Below are positions 52,901 through 61,076 of a stretch of DNA of 64,000 bases, one piece after another. The notes beneath the pieces were generated by a model, which worked only from the letters and a program-made list of their open reading frames with translations, ran no database searches and was not told the DNA's origin. Both the position numbers and the translations under genes were made by a program. Origin of the DNA: Bacteroides fragilis (GTDB lineage: Bacteria; Bacteroidota; Bacteroidia; Bacteroidales; Bacteroidaceae); contig NZ_SZUU01000011.1 in the NCBI RefSeq assembly GCF_019583405.1, positions 62,001 through 126,000 on the forward strand. Direction: 5' to 3'. The stretch's first letter is position 1, and the number at the start of each line of letters is the position of its first letter.

Positions 52901-53108
52901 ATTTGCTTAATCCGGTGCTTGTGCCTAACCACATTATCCCTTTAGCATCTTTATGAATAGATAAAACTGTGTTGTCTTTAAGGCCATCTTGAATGGTCAA
53001 TTGCTTAAAATTTATATGATTTGTATAAAACGGTGATATCGCTTTACAATTTAATGCTCCTGATAGTAATCCCGAAATGATTAAGAAATATAATTTTATG
53101 GTTTTCAT
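49980..53108 (-). CDS. Propeller-type PUL regulator with AraC domain, lacking kinase ATPase and receiver
   Basis: 1042 residues. Signal peptide (ISGLLSGALNCKA), then about 700 residues of two-component-regulator propeller repeats (GLKDNTVLSIHKDAKGIMWLGTSTGLSKYDG, GYIWIGTNSGFSCYD) and a Y_Y_Y sandwich (PGNYTFQIKNQ). A membrane helix is at about 776-795, a DHp-like helix at 832-890 with FFTKATHELRPLL (His838), a 50-residue acidic linker, and an AraC helix-turn-helix pair at 944-1042. Normal HTCS proteins add about 250 residues of HATPase and receiver domains that are absent here. Divergent from susC, so the likely sensor-activator of this PUL. Confidence 0.88.
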   Translation of the reverse strand: MKTIKLYFLIISGLLSGALNCKAISPFYTNHINFKQLTIQDGLKDNTVLSIHKDAKGIMWLGTSTGLSKYDGNRFTNYALSQRFSMNVIKIEEDHRHILYLQTNDWITYMDCKSESTGKLQTLVKNKDYQVADFLLLNDSTLLACDNQTFSSFNISLTPNGQPSSKLKKIYSFKMAEKERFMKFCLTNNHKEVYLVTNNARVLLLDISTGRILKEKRLLTTKQEFGASSIIYHNEKLFISSMLHGIFIMDTSLENLSHIVNQQNRIPTHLSHNDVYNITPISNSSILATTWNGYTTLSADNNVPGGWTTKISTGEPTWQSLNFEPRMISSYYDPHGFLWIGTHGGGVLVADWKWNFIKQYNFNEDNEVESIIIDNDERSYWSTYEQGVFYSNPLHDPENFTLRELPQTDRKTVLCSMKDENGNIWFGYQNGMIVCYSPLKKEVQKYHVTDTPVNVLFTDSKKNFWIGTSKGLFLYDCDKKEKKEVALKQAVNCVFDIDEDNEGYLWIATSLGLLKLSYTNNKQHIQHFTTDKHTYTAQTVLTAKDGTVYVGYQNGLGIVYHRDKTIKQVFTTTDGLASNWINCLLEDKQGYIWIGTNSGFSCYDKSINQFYNYYASGSSHSVTFWGDMLCWGGNRHLIFFSPQQAINAFQANTENPIIITGIEINNKPLIPGKLINGQMILTKTAEYTDYISLPYKSRDFSLSFSNSPYPTTQKYVYRLIPYQNEWIECNGKDKISYANLLPGNYTFQIKNQKAVKEDVTSLEINIQPHWSQTWTFRIFVFLVIIGAIYYSIFTFKRKHQRDQLITELEHGIAIYKLQHEQEIKLKEEQETFFTKATHELRPLLALILSPLEELLYSMKPCDDSYSKLTLIKRNVHSLCQQVDQLSHVQETKINCSKEEKTDNSSPEEKEDRPLSDHPEPSVLQQSNINNEFKQSDQYIFMQKVLVVIEDNIANEQFNVKILADMLCMSQPTLYRKVKEHFHLTVTELIRKIRMNKAISLLAMHKYSILEIAEMVGYNDYETFRKHFKSQFGISASKYVNGK

Positions 53109-53690
53109 TGTTGACTTAAATTTAACGTTAGCTTTTCTAAAAGATGAAAATACTGATAAATCGTGTTGCTTCGTAATATATAATATGTCTTATTATACTT
53201 TTCGAAGCTAAAATATATAAATTTATTATATAAATGATGTTTTTTCAAAAAAATGTGTTGTGATAGGAAAATGTTTGTGTGTACATAGATAAATAAGGTC
53301 ACAAGCCACTCGTGGTCCAAATGATAAAAAACGTATCGATGCTCTTTTTCCGGAGGGACTTTTCACGAGTGACCTGCTAAATTGAGATTTGGGGAGTATG
53401 TTTCCTGATTCAGCAGTAGGAAAGTCCTGTTACGTTGAGTTTTAGTTCTTTCAGAAAGAAGGCGTTCTTTTTAGAGAAATAGGGGTATAAAGGCATTATT
53501 GATAGAAAAAAGGGGGGAGATTGATAAAAATACATGTGGTCGACAACAAGCGCATTAATTAATTTTGTACCCAAGAACTTAATTCTAATAATTTAAAAAA
53601 TTTGTTTATGAAAAACAGATCCGGCCCTTAAGCCGTTCGGCTTTAACTCAAGTAGTATAAAAAGTATTCATGATTTAAAATTTAAGACTA
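53109..53690. other. Regulatory region between the regulator and susC
   Basis: 580 bases, AT-rich, without a credible gene. A short reading frame (ATG at 53608, 7 codons) overlaps a small hairpin AAGCCG-TT-CGGCTT at 53630-53643 in the presumed susC leader. No clear promoter for the regulator is visible on the minus strand. Space is sufficient for an activator site. Confidence 0.5.
53560..53567 (+). promoter_or_regulatory. Probable -7 box of the susC operon
   Basis: TAATTTTG with TGTG 21 bases upstream, an imperfect -33 box, as expected of an activator-dependent promoter. It gives a 5' leader of about 120 bases. Confidence 0.55.
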
Positions 53691-56600
53691 ATGATACAAA
53701 GTAATTATTATTACCATTATTTCCTGGTTCAATTATTAAAGAGAGGACTGTTAATGTTACTTATGTCCTTGCCTGCTTTGGGAATATCGGCCGCTATGAC
53801 GACAGACGAAAATAATTTTAGTGTACAGGAACAACAGCAGAATCGCAAACTGAGCGGTGTGGTAACAGATGACAACGGAGAGCCTCTGGTCGGAGCTACT
53901 ATCCAACAGAAGAATACTTCAAATGCGACAATTACTGATATGAACGGACATTTTTCAATCAATCTGTCCGGTAATTCTCCGATGATTGAGATATCCTATG
54001 TAGGATACTTAGCACGGACTGTCAAAGTAGGAAATCGCACCTCGCTAACGATTAAGCTTCAAGAAGACAGTGAGCTTATGGACGAGGTTGTTGTAGTGGG
54101 ATACGGAAAGAGCTCTGTAAAAAGACTAACCAGTTCTATATCCAGTGTCAAAGGAGATGAATTGATAAATATGCCTAATACCAATATTATCAGTTCTTTG
54201 GAAGGTAGAGCAACCGGAGTTTTCATTCAATCGGCAGGTGGCGAGCCAGGGGCATTGCCCAGCATTTCCATTCGTGGAGGTGGCGAACCCTTGTATGTAA
54301 TTGACGGTATTCCTGGTACAAAACAAGAATTTTCCGTTCTTTCACCTAGTGACATTGAGTCTTTTTCTATTTTGAAGGATGCTGCCGCAGCGGCAGTATA
54401 CGGCGCACGAGCCGGTAACGGCATCGTGATGGTCACAACCAAAAAGGGTACAAACGAAAAGATGACAATCAACTACAATGGTTCTTACTCTTTGAGTTCA
54501 CCTACACAGCCCATTGAATTTCTTGACAACTATGTGGTTGCCGAATTATCAGACAGAGCTGCGCTCTATAACAACGGAATACCTACCTATATGAAAGTGG
54601 ATGCGAATGGCAATTTATATTGGCCGGAAGGTGTGCTGGAAGCCGTGAAGAATGGAACTTTTAACGATGTAACCGGAAATACGGACTGGAACAGCCTGTT
54701 GTTCCATAAATTCGCTCCTATGCAGTCACATAACCTTTCATTGAATGGAGGAAGCAATAATACCCATTACTTCATGTCTGCGCGTTATTACACTTTAGGA
54801 GGTATTTATAAAACGGACATTTCTAAGAATGATCGTTTAAATATGAGAATGCACGTGGATCACTATTTCGATAAGATCGGATTGAGAATAAATGGAGACG
54901 TTTCTTTCATCCAGAACAAGACACAATACCCTCCTAACGGTTTATATACTATCTGGACGCACGTAGCACGCCTAAATTCACTGGCAAGATGCTTTAATAG
55001 TGCGGGTCACCCGACAGGAGGTCAGGAAAATCCATACGTCGAAATCGACCCGTCAGCCGGATATAGAAAAAACGACACTCACTATACGAATATGAGTTTG
55101 TCGATGCAGTGGGATGTGCCTAAAGTTTCCGGACTGAGTCTTGGAGCGCTTATGAACTACAATCTATACGATAGTTATAATAAAAATTGGCGTGCCAACG
55201 AGGCAGGTGTAGGTCCTGTGTGGGAATGGAATGACGAACCGACCAATCTTGGAAAGGCTCGTCTGGATGAACAAATGTACCGTTCCAATGAAATAACCTT
55301 TGAAGCGCGGGCGGATTATAACAGAACATTCAACGACGCTCATACGATCGGAGCGACAGCCGTTTTCAACTCGTGGAAGTACAACTATAACGAACTGGGA
55401 GCACTGAGAAGACAATATGAGACCAGTGTAATTGAGCAATTAAACGGAGGGCCAAGTTCTACAGCAGAAAACAACGGTACGGCAAGAGAAAATGGACGCA
55501 TGGGATTGGTCGGTCGTTTAAAATATGACTATAAAATGCGTTATATTGTAGAAGCCAACTTCCGTTATGACGGTTCGGACAAGTTTCCCAAAGGGCAACG
55601 TTGGGGCTTCTTTCCATCAGTTTCTGTAGGCTGGAATGTGGATAAAGAATCTTTCATGAAACCTCTGTTGAATAACAAGTGGTTCAGTGCCTTGAAATTC
55701 CGTTTCTCATGGGGTAAGATCGGTCTGGATGATGTAGGTAATTTCCAATATTTGTCGGTGTATAACAAAGGAAATGACTTTTACGAAGGAGGCAAATGGA
55801 ATTCTACCTTGCGTGAAGGTAATTTGGTTAGCCAATATTTGACATGGTACAGCCGAAATACTATCAACCTTGCTGTCGATGCGGAGTTCTTCCAGCAACG
55901 TTTGTCTGCCAACTTTGAGTACTTCTACTATCGTACAACCAATTATTTGGCGAACCCCAAAGATTCCTATACTACACCGTTGGGTACTGCCATGCCGATG
56001 ATTAAGACAAATTCGGCTCATCGCAGAGCCGGTTATGAATTTAACCTGACATGGAGAGACAAGATTGTCCGTGACTTTAAGTACAATGTAGGACTTAACT
56101 TATCTTATTACAATGAGCTTTGGGAAAGAAAATACGATGAACAGGAATCTGATTTGAAAAATCCGTTGCGTCGTCTTACACACCAAAAGTCATATTTTGA
56201 CTTGTTGTACGTATCAAACGGGCTTTATCAAAACATGGAAGAAATCTTGGATAACCCACGTCCCCAGGCCTCTACCCTGTTACGACCGGGTGATATCGCT
56301 TATCAGGATATCAATGGTGATGGTGTGATAGATACCAATGACCGGATACGCCAAGGTGCTCCACGGTTCCCGCATTTGACTTATGGCATCACTTTGGGAT
56401 TATCCTATAAAGGGTTTACATTTGATGCGCTGCTGCAAGGCACAGGTGCCCGAAACATGTTGTTGGAATCATTCAATCGGAAATTCAATACAAATCAGGT
56501 TGGTTTAGCCGGTAGTGAGAAGTTCTATTATCCGGGAAATACCGGAGATATACTCTATCCTCGCTTAACCAATAATGCGCAAGAAAACGGAAGCAATAAC

Positions 56601-56870
56601 GATATGGCTTCAACTTATTGGTTATTGGATGCTTCCTACATTCGACTGAAGAATGTTAAATTAAGCTATGATCTGAAATACAAACTATTGAAAAAAATGA
56701 ATTTCATCTCTCTATTTGAACTCTATGTGAGCGGAAACAACTTGCTGACCTTCTCTCCGGTTACAAAGTATCACATTGACCCGGAAGACGGAAGAGATGA
56801 CGAAGCTATGGGGCAGGTAGGTTATCCGGTGCAGAAGATAATCCAGTTTGGAGTTAACTTAACATTTTAA
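53691..56870 (+). CDS. SusC-family TonB-dependent outer-membrane transporter
   Basis: 1059 residues. Signal region LLKRGLLMLLMSLPALGISA, then a CarboxypepD_reg-like domain at about 53-135 (KLSGVVTDDNGEPLVGATIQQKNTS). The plug follows (EVVVVGYGKSSVKRLTSSIS, SIRGGGEPLYVIDGIPG, SILKDAAAAAVYGARAGNGIVMVTTKKG), then a 22-strand barrel ending in IIQFGVNLTF, the aromatic end needed for assembly. Imports oligosaccharides bound by the SusD partner. No N-terminal secretin/anti-sigma (STN) domain, which fits regulation by the propeller protein. Confidence 0.96.
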   Translation: MIQSNYYYHYFLVQLLKRGLLMLLMSLPALGISAAMTTDENNFSVQEQQQNRKLSGVVTDDNGEPLVGATIQQKNTSNATITDMNGHFSINLSGNSPMIEISYVGYLARTVKVGNRTSLTIKLQEDSELMDEVVVVGYGKSSVKRLTSSISSVKGDELINMPNTNIISSLEGRATGVFIQSAGGEPGALPSISIRGGGEPLYVIDGIPGTKQEFSVLSPSDIESFSILKDAAAAAVYGARAGNGIVMVTTKKGTNEKMTINYNGSYSLSSPTQPIEFLDNYVVAELSDRAALYNNGIPTYMKVDANGNLYWPEGVLEAVKNGTFNDVTGNTDWNSLLFHKFAPMQSHNLSLNGGSNNTHYFMSARYYTLGGIYKTDISKNDRLNMRMHVDHYFDKIGLRINGDVSFIQNKTQYPPNGLYTIWTHVARLNSLARCFNSAGHPTGGQENPYVEIDPSAGYRKNDTHYTNMSLSMQWDVPKVSGLSLGALMNYNLYDSYNKNWRANEAGVGPVWEWNDEPTNLGKARLDEQMYRSNEITFEARADYNRTFNDAHTIGATAVFNSWKYNYNELGALRRQYETSVIEQLNGGPSSTAENNGTARENGRMGLVGRLKYDYKMRYIVEANFRYDGSDKFPKGQRWGFFPSVSVGWNVDKESFMKPLLNNKWFSALKFRFSWGKIGLDDVGNFQYLSVYNKGNDFYEGGKWNSTLREGNLVSQYLTWYSRNTINLAVDAEFFQQRLSANFEYFYYRTTNYLANPKDSYTTPLGTAMPMIKTNSAHRRAGYEFNLTWRDKIVRDFKYNVGLNLSYYNELWERKYDEQESDLKNPLRRLTHQKSYFDLLYVSNGLYQNMEEILDNPRPQASTLLRPGDIAYQDINGDGVIDTNDRIRQGAPRFPHLTYGITLGLSYKGFTFDALLQGTGARNMLLESFNRKFNTNQVGLAGSEKFYYPGNTGDILYPRLTNNAQENGSNNDMASTYWLLDASYIRLKNVKLSYDLKYKLLKKMNFISLFELYVSGNNLLTFSPVTKYHIDPEDGRDDEAMGQVGYPVQKIIQFGVNLTF

Positions 56871-56885
56871 ATGAAAGGAATATAT

Positions 56886-58595
56886 ATGAAAAAATATTTA
56901 TATATAATGCTGATGATGGTCTGTGGGCTGACATCCTGCGATGTACTTGATACAGAACCAATGGATTCATACAATGAACCTCTCGTATGGCGTAACAAAG
57001 ACTTGGCTCAAAATGTGTTGAGAGAGGCTTATTGGACCATTCTTAAAGGTTTGTATTGTTCGGGAGACAATAGCACAGAATGTTTGCGTACGGATTCGTG
57101 GACAGATAATGTTTGGAATAAAGACAATAACTCTGTAGCGGCCGAAGCCATTTCTCCTACAAATATTGAAGGCAACGTAGGCGGTTTTAATAGATATTCC
57201 TATATCCGCAGAACGAGCCTTATTATAGAAAAATTGACCAATAACCCCGACATTGACGAACAAAGTTGCAAACAGTTTATTGCCGAAGCTCGTTGCTTGC
57301 GCGTAATGGTGTATGACTGGATGGTACGTCGTTGGGGAGGAGTTATGCTCATAGATAAGCTGATGACCCCTGAGGATGAGATGCTGTTGCCGCGCAGCTC
57401 AGAAAAGGAAATGTATCAATTTATGGTAGACGAATTAAAACTGGCCATTTCCGATCTGCCCTCAACTGCCTATAAAGAACGTTTCACCAAAGGAGCCGCA
57501 CTTACGTTGCTAACACGTGTATCTCTGGAAGGAGGGCTTTATGACGAAACTATCGCTGCCGGAGAACAACTGTTCGATGGAGAGGAATCCGCTAATTGGA
57601 GCATAGATCCTGAGTATCGTAAAATGTTCGGCAGTTTCTCTTATCCGGAAGAAAGCAAGGAAATCCAGCTGTATTTTACACAAGCCGATAAAAAACAGTA
57701 TTGTGAAAATTTACTTCCCATGTATGTTGCAGGTACATTGGCGCCCGGACGAAATATTATGGGGCCGGCTTTCAATGACAAAGTGGACGCATGGTGTGCC
57801 AATTGGCCTTCCCATGAACTGACAGAAGCCTATTTGGCGATTGACGTGGATGGCGACCAGACTGCAAAACCTTATACGGAAACCGCAAAATGGGAAAATG
57901 CTCTTGTAAAGACTTCCGCTATTATGTATAGCAACAGAGACAAACGTTTTGATGCCACTATCTGCTATGATGGTACTACTTATTTCACTTCTCCCATTGA
58001 AATGGATACCAAAGGCAATTGTTATTGGGAGAATACGCAAAATCACGGATTTATGTGCCAAAGCGGATATATGTGGCGTAAATACGTTTATGAACTGGAT
58101 GGCACCGATGCACTTCCAGGCTATCAAATCCTTTATAACTTCCGTTACATCCTGTTAAGATTAGGAGAAGCTGCTCTCAACTATGCCGAGGCGCTTGGGC
58201 GTAAAGGTGAAACAGCCAAAGCTATCAGAGTGATGAATATGACTCGTACTCAACACGGTGGGTTGCCCGCTCTGCCGGAAAACTCTTCGGAAGCGGATTT
58301 CTGGAAATATTATAAAATAGAACGCCGAGTAGAACTGGCTTTAGAGGGAGACCGTTATTTCTCAGTCATTCGTTGGGCAAAAACAGAAAATGCGAATTCT
58401 GTACCCGAATTCAATAATCGCACGCACTGTATTATCATCAATGGCGACGATGATACATTCACATTAATAGACACCAGCCATGGAAGTTCTACTGGAAGCG
58501 ACCGAGTGTTCTCTTGGCCCAGACGTATGTATTTCCCGTTGCCTGAATCGGAAACCATGTCTAACCCTAATTTACATCAAAATAAATACTGGTAA
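56886..58595 (+). CDS. SusD-family surface glycan-binding lipoprotein
   Basis: 569 residues from the ATG at 56886 (an alternative ATG five codons earlier directly follows the susC stop). Lipobox LTSC near residue 18. RagB/SusD helical fold: YSYIRRTSLIIEKL, AEARCLRVMVYDWMVRRWGGV near 140, ALTLLTRVSLEGG, and the C-terminal LRLGEAALNYAEALGRKGETAKAIRVMNMTR and RRVELALEGDRYFSVIRW. Caps the SusC transporter. Confidence 0.95.
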   Translation: MKKYLYIMLMMVCGLTSCDVLDTEPMDSYNEPLVWRNKDLAQNVLREAYWTILKGLYCSGDNSTECLRTDSWTDNVWNKDNNSVAAEAISPTNIEGNVGGFNRYSYIRRTSLIIEKLTNNPDIDEQSCKQFIAEARCLRVMVYDWMVRRWGGVMLIDKLMTPEDEMLLPRSSEKEMYQFMVDELKLAISDLPSTAYKERFTKGAALTLLTRVSLEGGLYDETIAAGEQLFDGEESANWSIDPEYRKMFGSFSYPEESKEIQLYFTQADKKQYCENLLPMYVAGTLAPGRNIMGPAFNDKVDAWCANWPSHELTEAYLAIDVDGDQTAKPYTETAKWENALVKTSAIMYSNRDKRFDATICYDGTTYFTSPIEMDTKGNCYWENTQNHGFMCQSGYMWRKYVYELDGTDALPGYQILYNFRYILLRLGEAALNYAEALGRKGETAKAIRVMNMTRTQHGGLPALPENSSEADFWKYYKIERRVELALEGDRYFSVIRWAKTENANSVPEFNNRTHCIIINGDDDTFTLIDTSHGSSTGSDRVFSWPRRMYFPLPESETMSNPNLHQNKYW

Positions 58596-59080
58596 TGAAT
58601 ATGAAAAAAGTTATGAATAAATCTTGGCTAAGTGCCTTTATGATCTGTATGTCATTGATTTTGTCCTCTTGTTTGGAAACAGGACTGGACGATCTGGAAT
58701 CTTATGATGATGCGGAAATCAGAGCATTTAAATTTGAACATCGCTGGGAGCAAACAATGAGTGGTGGAAACAATACTCAACTGGGAGTAGTCTCATTACC
58801 TACCGATGTAAAGATAGAAGGAAATACTATTTCTTGCACAATCACAGTGCCCGAAGCTGGAAATCCAAGCTTTTTCACTGAAGAAGTGCGTGATGGCGTA
58901 AAGCTGGAAAAGATTGTAGGCATTGCTACTATTTCTACAGCATCTACTATTCATCCGATGGATGGGGCGCCCGTCTTAGGCAAATGGGGAGATTTCTCTA
59001 AATCTTGCAAATACAAGGTGATTGCTGCCGATGGTAAAACAACCGAAGAATGGATTATACAGTGCAGGTTGGTTAAATAG
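58595..59080 (+). CDS. Small PUL lipoprotein (DUF5018-related)
   Basis: 161 residues; lipobox LILSSC near 26. The ATG overlaps the susD stop (TAATG). One beta-sandwich: AEIRAFKFEHRWEQ, VKIEGNTISCTITVP, CKYKVIAADGKTTEEWIIQCRL. The position right after susD is that of SGBP-type surface glycan-binding proteins, but the protein is much shorter than usual SGBPs. Function inferred from place; family assignment is tentative. Confidence 0.7.
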   Translation: MNMKKVMNKSWLSAFMICMSLILSSCLETGLDDLESYDDAEIRAFKFEHRWEQTMSGGNNTQLGVVSLPTDVKIEGNTISCTITVPEAGNPSFFTEEVRDGVKLEKIVGIATISTASTIHPMDGAPVLGKWGDFSKSCKYKVIAADGKTTEEWIIQCRLVK

Positions 59081-59184
59081 CTTCAACAGACAATCGGTAT
59101 ATATAATTGATAGAGGGGGCAAAATATTATTCGGATGTCCTGTCCCCTCTTTTCATACAAAATTCTATAATTGATGAAATTTCC

Positions 59185-61017
59185 GTGAAATATATATTTA
59201 TCACACTTATTCTATTGACAGCAATGTCTTTGCAAGCCCAAAATGGAAAGATGACTTTGGAAAGCGGAAGAACTTATTATATTCATACTTGTTCTGACGC
59301 ACCTAAAGTCGTTGTTCATGCGGCCGAAGAATTGAGCAAGTACATCACTCAAGTATTTAAAGTATCATGCGTTCGAAAGTCCGTATCATTGGACCGGTCT
59401 GAAATGTTGGTACTTACCAAAGATAAAAGTAACGCAAGATACCTGCTTCCGGCAAATACAAAACTTGGCGAAGACGGCTATTGTTTAAGCGTACAAAAAG
59501 ATGCCATTGTCATCGGTGGACAAAATGGTAGAGGGGTTCTATATGGAGTGTATTCTTTTTTAGAAAAATACATAGGATGCCGTTGGTACAGTTCTGAAGT
59601 TTCCTTTATTCCTTCACTGAATAAAAAACAATTGCCTCTTATAGAAGAAAGCTATACACCGATAGTGAAATGGCGGGAAGTTTTTTATTATGACTTGTGC
59701 GACCCTGATATCGCCGCACAACTGAAATTGAATGGAAACACGCTTCGTAAAGGAGTGACAGCCCCTAATCGACGGGCTATTAAAGGTGGTTGTCATGCTG
59801 ACTGGGGGCTATGGTGTCATTCACTCTATGATGTAGTTTCTCCCAGCCTTTATGATGTTCATCCCGAATATTTTTCGGAAATTGAAGGAAAAAGAGTTCG
59901 TCCGCGTCCAGAAGGAACGCAGTTATGCTTGACTAATTCCGAACTCCCTCTTTATGCTATAAATTCTTTAAATCGGCTGATTCAGAAGCCACGGACAGAG
60001 GTGCCTGTGTGGGCTGATTCATTAGTGCATTATTGGAGCGTAAGCCAAATGGACGGAAAGGGGAATTGTACTTGTCAGAAATGTCAAACTTCAGATTTAT
60101 ATGATGGAAGCCCCAGCGGGACGATGTTGAAATTCGTTAATCGGATAGCTGAGCGCTTTCCGCAAAAGAAAATAGCTACTTTAGCTTACACTTATACTCG
60201 AAAAGCTCCATTGCATACCAAGCCCGCATCTAATGTCGTCATTCAGATGTGTGCTATAGAAACTGCCCGAAAAGGTATTAATTTCCCTATTGGTACTTCA
60301 GATATTCATGCGGCATTTAGAAAAGATTTAGTAGACTGGGGAAAAATCTGCAATGAAATATTAGTATGGGATTATGTCATCCAATTCCAAAATTCAGTTT
60401 CCCCATTTCCCAACTTCAGTACTATGCAAGACAATATAAATTTCTATACGGCTCACAACGTATCAGCCGTCTTCTGTCAAGGAAACAGGGAAAAGGGTGG
60501 AGAGTTTGCAGAGTTGCGTGGCTATTTGCTCGCTAAACTGTTGTGGAATCCGAAATGCGATATGAACCGGGAAATGGATGATTTTCTAACAGGATATTAT
60601 GGTAAGGCGGGAATTTACATCAAGCGGTACATTGCCGACATGGAACAAGCCTTAAGAAAATCGAAAGCTATACTTTCAATGGATGGTGACCCCGAAGCTC
60701 ATCGCAATGGATACCTGTCAAAAGAATGCGTAGAGCGTTACAAACATTGGTTTGACTTAGCAGAAAATTGCGTGGCAGACCAACCGGAAATCTTAAAACG
60801 GGTTCGGAAAGAGCGAATGGCTGTAATGTATGCTCAAATTCGTTTGGAATACGGTACGATGGAGGAACGCAAACAATTGCTTACTCAATTGATACAATTG
60901 GCTGAAGAAAACGACATCTGGATGTTCAGTGAAGTGGATAATCGTAACGACCAAAGTGGAAACAGGGAGATGTTCTATCAAAAGTATATGCATAGGCTTA
61001 ACAATGTATCTAATTGA
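59185..61017 (+). CDS. DUF4838 exported protein, putative glycoside hydrolase
   Basis: About 610 residues. I choose a GTG start at 59185, because it gives a clean signal peptide (VKYIFITLILLTAMSLQAQ) and an ATG nearby is out of frame. Residues 20-150 resemble the GH20b/alpha-glucuronidase-type N-terminal domain (VVHAAEELSKYI, GVLYGVYSFLEKYIGCRWY). Then a DUF4838 barrel-like domain: WSVSQMDGKGNCTCQKC with a CxC-CxxC cluster, FPQKKIATLAYTYTRKAP, ILVWDYVIQFQ. Such proteins are PUL members with no proven activity. Probable glycosidase acting on the imported glycan. Confidence 0.78.
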   Translation: MKYIFITLILLTAMSLQAQNGKMTLESGRTYYIHTCSDAPKVVVHAAEELSKYITQVFKVSCVRKSVSLDRSEMLVLTKDKSNARYLLPANTKLGEDGYCLSVQKDAIVIGGQNGRGVLYGVYSFLEKYIGCRWYSSEVSFIPSLNKKQLPLIEESYTPIVKWREVFYYDLCDPDIAAQLKLNGNTLRKGVTAPNRRAIKGGCHADWGLWCHSLYDVVSPSLYDVHPEYFSEIEGKRVRPRPEGTQLCLTNSELPLYAINSLNRLIQKPRTEVPVWADSLVHYWSVSQMDGKGNCTCQKCQTSDLYDGSPSGTMLKFVNRIAERFPQKKIATLAYTYTRKAPLHTKPASNVVIQMCAIETARKGINFPIGTSDIHAAFRKDLVDWGKICNEILVWDYVIQFQNSVSPFPNFSTMQDNINFYTAHNVSAVFCQGNREKGGEFAELRGYLLAKLLWNPKCDMNREMDDFLTGYYGKAGIYIKRYIADMEQALRKSKAILSMDGDPEAHRNGYLSKECVERYKHWFDLAENCVADQPEILKRVRKERMAVMYAQIRLEYGTMEERKQLLTQLIQLAEENDIWMFSEVDNRNDQSGNREMFYQKYMHRLNNVSN

Positions 61018-61076
61018 ATAATAGGAATAAAAGAGCATAAGATATAAATGGAATTTATGTTGATAAATTTAAAATT

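Noticed and set aside
49980..53108. Classical hybrid two-component system call for the PUL regulator
   Set aside because: No N/G-box ATPase motifs and no receiver Asp/Lys pattern between the DHp helix and the AraC domain.
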